Shown here: positions 16,549 through 24,638 of the stretch, in pieces | Layout: every line of letters starts with the position of its first letter | Numbering within the stretch: position 1 is the first letter of the stretch | Assembly: GCA_947499255.1 (NCBI GenBank) | Contig: CANMNF010000002.1 | Span: 818,430 to 882,429, forward strand | Direction of reading: 5' to 3' | Origin: an uncultured Sphingomonadaceae bacterium | Lineage (GTDB): Bacteria > Pseudomonadota > Alphaproteobacteria > Sphingomonadales > Sphingomonadaceae | DNA: 64,000 bases | Notes under the pieces: model-generated | What the model was told of the DNA's origin: nothing | The model's input: only the letters and a program-made list of their open reading frames with translations | The model's database searches: none | Made by a program: the position numbers and the translations under genes

Positions 16549-16708
16549 TCCCCGCGTGATCCGCGCATTTGCGTGCGTTGTGCAAAAGGCTTTCGCCGCC
16601 ACCTGCAGACGATTGCATGTTATCCCCGGACCAAAGGGCCCCCTTGCTATCGAATCACGCGTCTGTTTCACTATATAGGACGTTCGCGCCAGAAACCGGA
16701 GATACCAC

Positions 16709-17791
16709 ATGTCGTTGCTAGAAGCTCGCAAGACCTACAAGCCCTTTGAATATCCATGGGCTTACGACTTCTGGAAACGGCAGCAACAAATCCACTGGAT
16801 GCCCGAAGAAGTGCCGCTTGGCGAAGATTGCCGCGACTGGGCGCAAAACCTCACCGATCATGAGCGTAATCTGCTCACCCAGATCTTCCGCTTCTTCACG
16901 CAGGCGGACGTGGAAGTGCAGGATTGCTATCACGACAAATATGGCCGCGTTTTCAAACCGACAGAGATCAAGATGATGCTGGCCGCCTTCTCCAATATGG
17001 AGACGGTACATATCGCGGCATACTCTCACCTGCTCGACACGATCGGCATGCCCGAAAGCGAATATGGCATGTTCCTCGAATATGAGGAGATGAAAGCCAA
17101 GCACGATTATCTGCAGGAATTCGGCGTTGATACCGATGAAGATATCGCCCGCACTCTGGCGATGTTTGGCGGCTTTACCGAAGGGCTACAGCTGTTTGCC
17201 AGCTTTGCCATGCTGATGAACTTCCCGCGCTTTAACAAGATGAAAGGCATGGGGCAGATCGTCAGCTGGTCTATCCGTGATGAAAGCCTGCATTGCGAAG
17301 GCATCACCCGGATGTTCCACGCCTTTTGTCAGGAACGCGATTGTCTGACAAAATCGGTCAAAGAAGACATCATGGATATGTGCCAGAAGACGGTGCGCCT
17401 TGAAGATGCCTTTATCGATCTGGCGTTTGAGCAAGGTCCGGTGCCCGGCATGACGGCGAAGGAAATCAAAAAGTATATCCGCTACATCGCCGATTGGCGC
17501 TTGGGCCAGCTGGGCCTGCCCACGATGTATATGGTCGAAGACCACCCCCTCCCATGGCTCGCCCCGCTGATTAACGGCGTGGAGCATGCCAACTTCTTCG
17601 AAACCCGCGCAACGGAATATTCCAAAGGCGCGACGAAGGGCAATTGGCAAGACGTGTGGTCAAGCTTTGACAACCGCAAGAATGCAGCTGCCGCGAATGA
17701 GGAAGACGGCGAGGTTGATGAGGGGCCGGATATGTTTGGCGAAACGCGCTCGGGTGAGGGTGGTGGTGCTGGGAGTGTTGCGGCGGAGTAG
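16709..17791 (+). CDS. nrdB: Ribonucleoside-diphosphate reductase, beta subunit
   Basis: A 360-residue class I radical subunit partnering NrdA. Diiron ligands are visible in order: the early acidic ligand region FFTQADVEVQD, then E-x2-H in NMETVHIAAYSHL, Glu in FTEGLQLF, and E-x2-H in RDESLHCEG. The tyrosine four residues after the first His (HIAAY) is in the place of the radical Tyr122 of E. coli NrdB. The C-terminus is acidic and Gly-rich, with the tail that normally docks into NrdA probably around DEGPDMFGE. ATG 16709 follows a CCGGAGA site. A tatata element lies about 30 bases upstream, so nrdB may have its own promoter apart from nrdA. Confidence 0.95.
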   Translation: MSLLEARKTYKPFEYPWAYDFWKRQQQIHWMPEEVPLGEDCRDWAQNLTDHERNLLTQIFRFFTQADVEVQDCYHDKYGRVFKPTEIKMMLAAFSNMETVHIAAYSHLLDTIGMPESEYGMFLEYEEMKAKHDYLQEFGVDTDEDIARTLAMFGGFTEGLQLFASFAMLMNFPRFNKMKGMGQIVSWSIRDESLHCEGITRMFHAFCQERDCLTKSVKEDIMDMCQKTVRLEDAFIDLAFEQGPVPGMTAKEIKKYIRYIADWRLGQLGLPTMYMVEDHPLPWLAPLINGVEHANFFETRATEYSKGATKGNWQDVWSSFDNRKNAAAANEEDGEVDEGPDMFGETRSGEGGGAGSVAAE

Positions 17792-17799
17792 GGTTGGTT

Positions 17800-17842
17800 G
17801 AAAAACATTCCCATTAAGCCCGCTGGTGCTGGGTTGTTTTTC
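17800..17842 (+). terminator. Hairpin after nrdB
   Basis: The sequence gaaaaaca (17800-17807) pairs with tgtttttc (17835-17842), with inner ccc/ggg pairing, and the 3' arm ends in a T run. It begins 9 bases after the nrdB stop and fits a Rho-independent terminator, possibly bidirectional. Confidence 0.5.
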
Positions 17843-18010
17843 ATCTGGCTTTGACGTTTATAACTCTAGCAATGAGATTGGTCGTGAAACCGCGCGACTT
17901 GGCGCGGTATCGACTAGCTTCTAAAAGCTAGCGAAAGATACAGTAAGAAAGCTGTCGGTTTTTCAACGGTATTTGACCATATTCAAATGCCCGCGCAGAA
18001 CGATGCCTCA

Positions 18011-18195
18011 CCCACCCCGCTGCGACTAGGTTCGCTTTGGCTCACCAAGTCTCGCTGCCCCTCCCGCAGGCGGGAGAGGATCTCAGCGCTCTATTCCCCC
18101 TCCCGTTTGCGGGAGGGGTTAGGGGAGGGCCTCCCCGCTGCGACTAAGGCAGCAAGCTGCCAAGTCTCGCGACCCTCCCGCAAGGCGCGAGGGTG
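18011..18195. repeat. GC-rich palindromic repeat cluster, left of DUF559 gene
   Basis: A mosaic of short elements: cccaccccgctgcgactagg at 18011; a hairpin ccctcccg-caggcgggag near 18057-18077; the 35-base element 18096-18130 (hairpin cccctcccg-tttg-cgggagggg then ttaggggagggc); and a second gctgcgacta element running into ggcagcaagctgcc near 18137-18161. Nearly identical elements recur at 18627-18780. They bracket the nuclease gene and look like repeat-extragenic palindromes. Confidence 0.85.
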
Positions 18196-18558
18196 TTAGT
18201 CGCGCTCTGCTTTCATGCGTTCGACTTCGGTGCGGATCATCGTCACAACCCCCTCCACATTTTCCATCACATTCGCATTGGTAAAGCGCAGCACCACATA
18301 ACCTTCGCGCTGCATCCAAGCATCGCGCTTCGCATCGGCTTCAACCGTCAGATCATGCGAGAAGCCATCCAGCTCCACCACCAGTTTGAGCGCTCGGCAT
18401 AGGAAATCTGCGAAATACGGGCCGACCGGCATCTGGCGGCTGAACTTCGCGCCCAATTGGCTGCGGGATAAATGCTGCCACAGTTTGCGTTCCGCCGGTG
18501 TCGCCGCATTGCGCAGCTTTCGTGCGCGGGCGGTGTTGCGGGGCTTCCGGTTGGGCAT
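18196..18558 (-). CDS. DUF559 endonuclease-domain protein
   Basis: A 120-residue protein of the DUF559 family, related to Vsr and other PD-(D/E)XK-fold nucleases. Family landmarks: ARKLRNAATPAERKLWQHL, then LGAKFSRQMPVGPYFADFLC with the metal-binding Asp, LVVELDGFSH with the second acidic residue and G-x-x-H, DAWMQREGYVVLRFTN and NVMENVEGVV. Start ATG 18558. The last base of the gene abuts one repeat cluster and another repeat cluster lies 69 bases upstream of its start. Members are typically found as short solitary genes inside such repeats; the biological role is unknown, with selfish or repair roles both proposed by analogy. Confidence 0.85.
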   Translation of the reverse strand: MPNRKPRNTARARKLRNAATPAERKLWQHLSRSQLGAKFSRQMPVGPYFADFLCRALKLVVELDGFSHDLTVEADAKRDAWMQREGYVVLRFTNANVMENVEGVVTMIRTEVERMKAERD

Positions 18559-18626
18559 GGCGTTGTTTTGCGCGCGTGGTGGCCGTTGGCCGAGTTAAGT
18601 ATTGTTCATTGCGGGCGCCGCGCTGG

Positions 18627-18780
18627 CCCACCCCGCTGCGACTAGGCAGCAAGCTGCCAAGTCTCGCTGCCCCTCCCGTGAACGGGAGGGGATGGTCGTG
18701 CTTTCTCGCCCCCTTCCGTATCGGGGAAGGGATGCGCAACCTCGTCCCCCTCCCGTTTGCGGGAGGGGTTAGGGGTGGGC
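18627..18780. repeat. GC-rich palindromic repeat cluster, right of DUF559 gene
   Basis: The second copy of the mosaic: cccaccccgctgcgactagg at 18627, ggcagcaagctgcc, ctcgctgcccctcccgtgaacgggagggg hairpin to about 18691, a degenerate hairpin (ccccttccgtatcggggaagg) near 18710-18730, and the 35-base element 18746-18780, which differs from 18096-18130 at one base (aggggtgggc against aggggagggc). The 35-base copies are direct repeats exactly 650 bases apart. Confidence 0.85.
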
Positions 18781-18865
18781 GGCGCGAATTTGACCCACAT
18801 CAAAGCCCGCACACCCGCAGCCCGCTAACCTCCTCCCACACCACAACCGGAAGGAAGCGCGCCCA

Positions 18866-19120
18866 ATGTCTCAACACACCCCCAATGAGCTAACCGAAAT
18901 TTTCAAGCGGGATCGTGAATTGCTCACGCAGCTTAAGCAAAGCGATGCGCATTATGCCAAGCTTGCCGATGCCTATCACGCGGTCAACCGGCAGGCGCAT
19001 CGCATTGAAAGCGAGACCGAGGCGGCGAGTGATGAGCGGTTTGAGGATGTAAAGAAGCAGCGGCTTGCCCTGCTCGATGATATCACCGCCATCATCACCA
19101 AAGCGCGCTCGGCTGCCTGA
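18866..19120 (+). CDS. DUF465 (YdcH-like) small coiled-coil protein
   Basis: An 84-residue, fully helical charged protein that matches the YdcH/DUF465 family: ELTEIFKRDRELLTQLKQSDAHYAKLADAYHAVNRQAHRIE, then a C-terminal KKQRLALLDDITAII helix. Start follows GGAAGGAAG. DUF465 proteins are common in proteobacteria; function is unknown. Confidence 0.85.
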   Translation: MSQHTPNELTEIFKRDRELLTQLKQSDAHYAKLADAYHAVNRQAHRIESETEAASDERFEDVKKQRLALLDDITAIITKARSAA

Positions 19121-19362
19121 GTGCCCAAGCTTGCCTAGACGCAACGAGCAGAGCCAATTCTGCCAAGTTTTGCATTTCCTACACGCGCATGGCCGCGCCA
19201 CAAACGCGCCATGTCTGGCCCTTATCTCCTGCCCCCATTGCATCGCAATATCGCGCCATTTTGCGGCATGCGGTGCGCGAGGCAGTTTTCAACTCTAGGC
19301 CAGTTTTTCGACTCTAGGACTGTGTCCAACGTGTCCATTTTGTAGGATTTGTGCAGACAGGC

Positions 19363-20139
19363 CTAATCGTCCCAAGGCGCAAAAGCGGGGATGGGTTTCA
19401 GCGAGGCAAACTCCTCACTTAACGGCTCATGGTCCAGCTTTGGCCAATCGATTGGCTCTTGCGGGATATGCGTATCGGGCAAGCGGCCTAACAGATCGCG
19501 GATCAATGTCAGGCGGCCTTGCTTCTGATCGTTGTAATCCACCACTGTCCAGGGCGCATGTTCGGTATGGGTAGCGGCAAACATGGCTTCACGCGCGGCG
19601 GAGTATTCGGCAAACAGGGTGCGCGCCTTGATGTCGATAGGCGAAAGTTTCCAGCGTTTGAGCGGGTTGTCGAGGCGTTCGGCAAAGCGCTCTTCCTGAT
19701 GCGCTTGATCGCAGGACAGCCAGTACTTGAACAGGCGAATGCCGCTATCGACAAGCAGCTGCTCGAAAATCGGGGCTTCACGCAAGAACGCCTCGACCTT
19801 GTCCTCGCTGGTAAAGCCCATTACTCGTTCAACGCCTGCGCGGTTGTACCAGCTGCGGTCAAACAGCACGATCTCGCCGGCGGCTGGCAGATGGGCAGTG
19901 TAGCGTTGGAAGTACCACTGCGTTTGCTCCACATCGCTGGGCTTGGGCAGAGCGACCACGCGGCATTGGCGCGGGTTGATGCGGGCAGAGATGGCCTTGA
20001 TCGTACCACCTTTCCCAGCGGTGTCGCGCCCCTCCAGGACCACGCAGATCCGTTCCCCTGTAAGCCGCGCCCAGCGCGCCATTGCGACCAGCTCCAGCTC
20101 AAGCGGTTCCAGAGCCTTCTTGTATTGCTTGCGCTTCAT
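19363..20139 (-). CDS. ppk2: Polyphosphate kinase 2 family protein
   Basis: A 258-residue PPK2, which transfers phosphate between polyphosphate and nucleoside di- or monophosphates in the cytosol. Walker A-like loop VVLEGRDTAGKGGTIKAI, the NPRQCRVVALPKPSD block, the Walker B/lid region IVLFDRSWYNRAGVERVMGF, and the QEERFAERLDNPLKRWKLSPID stretch are all intact. Length and single-domain form fit the one-domain PPK2 enzymes. ATG 20139 (MKRKQYKK) follows GGAAAG; the open frame upstream to 20265 lacks homology. It is divergent from the cysteine-repeat gene, with a 119-bp shared promoter region. Confidence 0.92.
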   Translation of the reverse strand: MKRKQYKKALEPLELELVAMARWARLTGERICVVLEGRDTAGKGGTIKAISARINPRQCRVVALPKPSDVEQTQWYFQRYTAHLPAAGEIVLFDRSWYNRAGVERVMGFTSEDKVEAFLREAPIFEQLLVDSGIRLFKYWLSCDQAHQEERFAERLDNPLKRWKLSPIDIKARTLFAEYSAAREAMFAATHTEHAPWTVVDYNDQKQGRLTLIRDLLGRLPDTHIPQEPIDWPKLDHEPLSEEFASLKPIPAFAPWDD

Positions 20140-20258
20140 TCTTGGCTTTCCTTCAAGGTCCGGGGCATGGTGTGGGTAAGAATATATCGGGTTGTTCGAG
20201 TAACTCTTAACAAGGATTGCGCGAAAGACCTGTTGGTTGCAACCAAAGGAGATCAACC

Positions 20259-20585
20259 ATGCCACACAACAATCTCGCCACTTTCCTCAAAGTCGCCGGC
20301 GGCCTCGCGCTCGCCACACCTGCATTGGCAGGCTGTGGTGCTTGTGGAGCCTGCTGTGCAGCAGCGGGCGCATGTTCCGCCTATTCATCAGGAGCCGCGC
20401 TTGGCTGCGGTGCTGCACCAGGCTGCTGCGCTGCATCAGCTGACAAAGCTGGGTGCTGCGCTGCATCAGCGGCCAAAACCGGGTGCTGCGCTGCATCGGC
20501 GGCCAAGACCGGATGCTGTGCTGCTGCTGCCGGGTGCTGCGCTGCTGCTGAAGAGAAGAAGGGCTGCTGTGCCGCTGCCGGTTAA
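20259..20585 (+). CDS. Cysteine-repeat exported peptide/lipoprotein
   Basis: A 108-residue protein starting nine bases after AAAGGAGA. Residues 1-25 form a weakly basic hydrophobic export region ending PALAGC, which reads as a lipobox (LAG-C) or a signal peptidase I site. From residue 26 it is almost only Gly, Ala, Ser, Lys and 18 cysteines: CGACGACC, then a GCCAASAAKT decapeptide repeated at residues 55-90, then GCCAAAEEKKGCC. Seven CC pairs result. The leader plus a repetitive cysteine-rich tail recalls metal-binding RiPP precursors such as the bufferins/HvfA, but no MNIO (DUF692) gene is beside it. Its end overlaps the start of the next gene by 17 bases. Metal sequestration is inference. 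Confidence 0.75.
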   Translation: MPHNNLATFLKVAGGLALATPALAGCGACGACCAAAGACSAYSSGAALGCGAAPGCCAASADKAGCCAASAAKTGCCAASAAKTGCCAAAAGCCAAAEEKKGCCAAAG

Positions 20586-21189
20586 TCGGCAGGATCAGAT
20601 CGCCGCTTTGCTCGAGCTGAGCAAGCATATGGCGATGGAGGGCAGGACGCTGATAGAGCGCGTCCTGCCCCAACCACCTGATACCTACACGCAATATGAG
20701 CATTACCCAAAGGGCGATGCAATCGATCCTGATAGCCGCGCGCGTTGGTTCTATCACGCGCATGCTCCCGAAGCACGCGGCATGGATGAACACGGCCATT
20801 TCCACATGTTCCTGCCGTTAAGCGCCTTTGGTGATGAACCAGCTTTGGCCACCCCGCGCAAGGATGGCGCGGCCAAAGTGGTGCATGTCGCAGCCTTGTG
20901 TTTCAATACAGATGGCTTGCCGACCCATTGGATCGCCACCAATCAGTGGGTGACAGAGGAATTCCTCTATCCCGCCGAAGCGATCATCGCACGGTTGGAC
21001 CGTATGCAGATGGAAGGCGCCGGAGTGTCCAAAGGCATTCCTTATATTGGCCAATGGCTAACACTGGCTCTGGCTATTGCGAGGGACGATATCGCAGATA
21101 TGCTGCGCGCCCGCGATGTGGCTTTGAAGAATACAGACTTGCGCGATTATAACGCGGAAATCTTGGCTCAGTGCGATTTCACGATGTGA
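20569..21189 (+). CDS. HGHFH-motif protein coupled to Cys-repeat gene (DUF6969-like?)
   Basis: About 206 residues, soluble. An N-terminal helix (IAALLELSKHMAMEGRTLIERVL) leads to RARWFYHAHAPEARG and DEHGHFHMFLP. The five histidines at about 63, 65, 75, 77 and 79 look like a metal site. Later blocks are KVVHVAALCFNTDGLPTHWIATNQWVTEEFLYPA and a C-terminal helical part. I associate the H-x-HGHFH pattern with the DUF6969 family, but only from memory. The start is inferred: GTG 20569 has AGAAGAAGG upstream and overlaps the cysteine-repeat gene; TTG 20608 and ATG 20629 are alternatives. The overlap implies coupled translation and a shared task, perhaps modifying or metallating the peptide. Confidence 0.65.
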   Translation: MPLPVNRQDQIAALLELSKHMAMEGRTLIERVLPQPPDTYTQYEHYPKGDAIDPDSRARWFYHAHAPEARGMDEHGHFHMFLPLSAFGDEPALATPRKDGAAKVVHVAALCFNTDGLPTHWIATNQWVTEEFLYPAEAIIARLDRMQMEGAGVSKGIPYIGQWLTLALAIARDDIADMLRARDVALKNTDLRDYNAEILAQCDFTM

Positions 21190-21553
21190 AGCTTAGCGGT
21201 GTTACGCCTCCTTTGTCGGGGGCGATTCCTAAGATATTTACCAATCACCTTCATCGCGTATTACGAGATACTGCGTAGTCCGCGCCAATATTCGATGCGC
21301 TTCGACATTCGGATAGCAGGCGCAGACCGGTGTGATCTAACTGCCCGCTATTCCACCGTCGTAACGCGTTCAATATATTGAAAAAATGAGTATTTGGGGC
21401 AGAGGGCTTTGTGGCTGAAACCAGGGCACTACGAGACACCGCAAAAGCATCGCGCAGGTGGGCAAAACAAACCGGTTTGAGACTAAGGGAAACCTGCTAT
21501 TAACCACGCGCGAAAATTGAACGGGCAGTTAAGACAAAAACGGGGAATTATAT
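21190..21553. other. Intergenic region, nothing clear
   Basis: About 360 bases, somewhat AT-rich towards its 3' end (tcaatatattgaaaaaatgag near 21370-21389). It probably holds the promoter of the RTX-repeat gene. I see no RNA gene, repeat or conserved frame. Confidence 0.4.
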
Positions 21554-22243
21554 ATGGCAGAATTTATTGGCACCATTGGTAGCGACAGGCTCGTTGGCAC
21601 AGGTGATGCAGATGTGATCGAGGGCCGCAACGGCAACGATTTTCTGGTTGGTCGCGGCGGCAATGATTTTATCAAAGGCGGCGGCGGCGCTGATTTCATC
21701 CTTGGCGGCGCTGGTACTGATACGATTATTGGTGGCACGGGGCGCGATACGCTATTTGGCGGACGTGGCGACGATACCATCGGTGGTGGATCGGGCGCAG
21801 ATACGCTGAGTGGTGATTTTGGCTTTGACCGGCTCACCGGCGGATCAGGAGATGACAACTTCGTTTTTAACGAGAACACAGCTGGCTTCGATGCAAATGG
21901 CAATTTTGCCTGGGATACGATCACCGATTTTGCTGATGGCGATACATTGACCTTCACTGACCTGCCGCCTTTCCTCACGCTCAATTTTCAGCAGATTGGC
22001 GATGATGTGCATGTCTTCGTCCAGCAAAGTTTTGTGATCTGCGACGAGGAAGAGTGTTTTGACTTCAAACCGCTTCCCCGTGAATTCGCACTAGATGTAA
22101 GGGAGTTCGACGAGGGCGAAGGCGAGGGCGAAGGCGACTTCGGGATACCGTTCTCTCTGCTGGTTGTTGTTGTTGAAGATTCATTGGCGGACGATGTAGC
22201 CAACGCATCCATCTCCACATTTGATGGTGACTTCTTCATCTAA
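21554..22243 (+). CDS. RTX-repeat calcium-binding protein
   Basis: A 229-residue protein with about nine nonapeptide repeats of the hemolysin type (GGxGxDxxx) between residues 15 and 100, e.g. [20 protein letters not shown] and GSGDDNFVF. Such repeats fold into a calcium-bound parallel beta-roll and mark substrates of type I secretion. There is no N-terminal signal peptide, in keeping with that route. The C-terminal half ([18 protein letters not shown]) is the usual trailing domain, then an acidic Gly/Glu repeat (EGEGEGEGD) and a hydrophobic tail ending FDGDFFI. No secretion genes are nearby. Catalytic domain: none seen. Confidence 0.85.
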   Translation: MAEFIGTIGSDRLVGTGDADVIEGRNGNDFLVGRGGNDFIKGGGGADFILGGAGTDTIIGGTGRDTLFGGRGDDTIGGGSGADTLSGDFGFDRLTGGSGDDNFVFNENTAGFDANGNFAWDTITDFADGDTLTFTDLPPFLTLNFQQIGDDVHVFVQQSFVICDEEECFDFKPLPREFALDVREFDEGEGEGEGDFGIPFSLLVVVVEDSLADDVANASISTFDGDFFI

Positions 22244-22272
22244 GTGAACGCAGCTTTGCGTTCAGTATCTAC

Positions 22273-22309
22273 AAAGCGCCCGGTTTGCAGGATGCAAACC
22301 GGGCGCTTT
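22273..22309 (+). terminator. Strong Rho-independent terminator
   Basis: A perfect 17-bp stem (aaagcgcccggtttgca with its complement) and a three-base loop, ending gcgctttc. It lies 30 bases after the RTX gene stop and before argB. The stem has A and T runs at both outer ends, so it could work in both directions. Confidence 0.9.
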
Positions 22310-22341
22310 CCTATTGGGCCTTGCCGCTCTATGGGCACAGC

Positions 22342-23280
22342 ATGATGGTTGCGAGAGACAAAAATCCCATGCTCGATGAAAAGCAGATGCCCAGTGAAAA
22401 GCAGATTTTGGCCAAAGCCGAAACGCTGATTGAAGCGCTGCCATATTTTCAGCGCTATGCCGGGCGTTCCTTTGTAGTGAAATATGGCGGCCACGCGATG
22501 GGCGATCCCAAAGCGGCGCAAGATTTTGCCGAAGATATCGTGCTGCTAAAAGCTGTCGGCATCAACCCGGTGGTGGTGCATGGGGGCGGGCCGCAAATCG
22601 GTGCGATGCTCAAAAAGCTGGGCGTTGAAAGCAAGTTCATCGATGGCTTGCGCGTTACCGACAAGGCGACAGCGGAAGTGGCCGAGATGGTCCTTTCGGG
22701 CGGGATCAACAAAGAACTGGTGAGCTGGATCAGCAAAGCGGGTGGCAAGGGGCTGGGCATTTCCGGCAAGGATGGCGGGCTGGTGACGGCACGCAAAGTC
22801 AGCCGCACGGTAAAGGACCCCGATAGCCAGATCGAGCAGGTTGTTGATCTGGGCTTTGTTGGTGAACCGGCAAGTGTCGATACAGCCATTCTCGAAACAG
22901 CCACCAGATCGGGCATGATCCCGATTATCGCGCCAATTGCGGCAGGCGAAGATGGCCATACTTACAACATCAATGCTGACACGATGGCAGGCGCGGTTGC
23001 AGCGGCCTTGGGTGCGGCGCGGCTGTTCTTGCTTACAGATGTCAGCGGGGTCTTGAACAAGGATGGCAAGCTGCTCACCGATCTGCGCCCTGCCGATATC
23101 GCCGCTTTACAAGAAGATGGCACCATTTCAGGCGGCATGATCCCTAAGCTGCAAACCTGTGTGACGGCAGTGGAATCCGGGTGTGAGGCAGCGGTGGTGC
23201 TTGATGGCCGTGTGCCCCATGCAATGTTGCTGGAGTTTTTCACCAGTCGCGGGGCCGGCACGCTGGTTAGCGCGACTTAA
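22342..23280 (+). CDS. argB: Acetylglutamate kinase
   Basis: A 312-residue amino-acid kinase family enzyme that phosphorylates N-acetylglutamate in arginine synthesis (cytosol). Motifs: [12 protein letters not shown] for ATP phosphates, [16 protein letters not shown] for the substrate, [37 protein letters not shown] and [14 protein letters not shown], with [10 protein letters not shown] near the end. The start is ambiguous: ATG 22342, 22369 and 22387 are all in frame; the last two give lengths closer to the family's usual 295-303. An open frame beginning at 22285 would run through the terminator and is rejected. No other arg gene is adjacent. Confidence 0.95.
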   Translation: MMVARDKNPMLDEKQMPSEKQILAKAETLIEALPYFQRYAGRSFVVKYGGHAMGDPKAAQDFAEDIVLLKAVGINPVVVHGGGPQIGAMLKKLGVESKFIDGLRVTDKATAEVAEMVLSGGINKELVSWISKAGGKGLGISGKDGGLVTARKVSRTVKDPDSQIEQVVDLGFVGEPASVDTAILETATRSGMIPIIAPIAAGEDGHTYNINADTMAGAVAAALGAARLFLLTDVSGVLNKDGKLLTDLRPADIAALQEDGTISGGMIPKLQTCVTAVESGCEAAVVLDGRVPHAMLLEFFTSRGAGTLVSAT

Positions 23281-23354
23281 CCGTATTACACAGTTGATAC
23301 ACCAGCGTTCGTCGCTATATCCTGGCGGGACGTATTGAGCGAAAGGCGAGTGTC

Positions 23355-23654
23355 TTGGGTATTTTAGGAAGTATTGCAGGCGTTCTTGCCATTGTGGCCA
23401 ATGTGATCATCATGTTGGTGATTGTGCAATTCGTGCTGAGTTTGCTGATCGCATTTAACGTTGTGAATATGAGCAATCAGTTCGTGTCTACGGTGTATGA
23501 GGGCGTGAATGCGTTGCTTGATCCATTGCTGCGGCCCATTCGCAGGCTGATGCCCGATACCGGTGCGATCGACTTTTCGCCGCTTGTCTTGATCGTGGGT
23601 TTGAACATCGTGATCTATCTGCTCAACCGCGCCGCTTATGGCGTGCTTATTTAG
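23355..23654 (+). CDS. YggT family membrane protein
   Basis: A 99-residue protein with two transmembrane helices (about residues 8-33 and 77-96) around the signature loop NALLDPLLRPIRRLMPDTGAIDFSPLVLI, which is diagnostic of YggT. YggT proteins are linked to osmotic shock resistance and, in Gram-positives, to division. The initiator is TTG at 23355 after GAAAGGCGAG; no in-frame ATG precedes the first helix. Confidence 0.88.
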   Translation: MGILGSIAGVLAIVANVIIMLVIVQFVLSLLIAFNVVNMSNQFVSTVYEGVNALLDPLLRPIRRLMPDTGAIDFSPLVLIVGLNIVIYLLNRAAYGVLI

Positions 23655-23707
23655 CCTGTTGAATTTAACCGGGTTTTGACAAACGGGCTGGTGAGGGGCA
23701 GTTGCAG

Positions 23708-24514
23708 ATGATGCTGCGTGTCTTTGTCTTCGCCACTTTTGCAACGGCCTTATTGGCCGCATGTGCTTCTCCGCAACAACAACAGCGCAGCCGCCTTGCC
23801 AGCATGGCTGAGCGCGCTCTTGATAGAATGGAAGTGGAAGCACCGCGGGCTGATCCTGGCCTAGTGGCCGCCACCGATATCGCCTTTGCCCGATCCGCGC
23901 GCGATACCGATCTGCTCAGCGCATTTCGCGAATATGCTGCCAATGGCGCGATCCGCCACGCAGGCCGCGGAGCCATCGATCTGGAGTCCAGCCTTGTTGG
24001 CCATCCGCCCGTGCCCGAAGCCGAACGCTGGGTGCCCAATGCTGTGTGGTCGAGCTGTAATGGCCGGTACGCGGTGAGTTTTGGCAAGTTTGTGACGCCC
24101 GATGGAACCGTTGGCACCTATGCAACGCTTTGGCAGCGCCAACGTGACCGGACGATCCCTTACAAATGGCTCTACCGGCTGGCCGCCAAAGATGGCGTGC
24201 AACCCGCGCCGCGCCCTGATCTTGAGGAGCCGTCTGGTGAGGATGTGATCGTCGTTGAAGAAGTGAAATCTATCAACGCGCGCACCGCCGATTGCGCGCG
24301 ATCTGGCGCAGCAGACATGCCGCCTCCACCATCGCGCGAAGTTGCAACGACGAGCGCGCATCAAACCGGCCTATCAGATGATGGCACTTTGTATTGGGAT
24401 TGGGAGCATCGTGAAGATGGCACCCGCGTCTTTATCACGCGTTATCTGCGCGATGGCGTTTGGGAAGAGGTGGTGAATATGACTGTGGGCGATGCAGGCG
24501 TGGTTGGCCTTTGA
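23708..24514 (+). CDS. Exported lipoprotein of unknown function
   Basis: About 268 residues. The signal sequence MMLRVFVFATFATALLAAC ends in a lipobox. The mature segment starts with AATDIAFARSARDTDLLSAFREYAANGAI, the opening helix pattern of SnoaL/DUF4440-like folds, followed by RWVPNAVWSSCNGRYAVSFGKFVTPDGTVGTYATLWQRQ, where a beta-sheet would carry R/W residues facing a cavity. The C-terminal third (GLSDDGTLYWDWEHREDGTRVFITRYLRDG) is a separate sheet. The ATG at 23708 (or 23711) is preferred to TTG 23702. A ligand-binding role is inference. Confidence 0.65.
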   Translation: MMLRVFVFATFATALLAACASPQQQQRSRLASMAERALDRMEVEAPRADPGLVAATDIAFARSARDTDLLSAFREYAANGAIRHAGRGAIDLESSLVGHPPVPEAERWVPNAVWSSCNGRYAVSFGKFVTPDGTVGTYATLWQRQRDRTIPYKWLYRLAAKDGVQPAPRPDLEEPSGEDVIVVEEVKSINARTADCARSGAADMPPPPSREVATTSAHQTGLSDDGTLYWDWEHREDGTRVFITRYLRDGVWEEVVNMTVGDAGVVGL

Positions 24515-24638
24515 TTGCCCTGTTCTGATTGCCCTGTTCGTTTCGGCTTTCACAACGTTGTTCGTGGTGATCGCTGGACTTCGCGGTAGCTTTTTGGGCT
24601 GAAACGCCTGCCTTGGTGCCCCTTGCCAATGGCCGATA

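Noticed and set aside
18011-18780. Repeats as a CRISPR array
   Set aside because: Elements are few, GC-rich palindromes of unequal spacing without spacers of constant length, and no cas genes are near.
19519-20568. Long plus-strand frame continuing upstream of the HGHFH protein
   Set aside because: This part is antisense to ppk2 and runs through the Cys-repeat gene in another frame; homology-like sequence begins only near 20590.
22285-22341. argB starting upstream at 22285
   Set aside because: This would place the start within the terminator hairpin and adds residues unlike the family.
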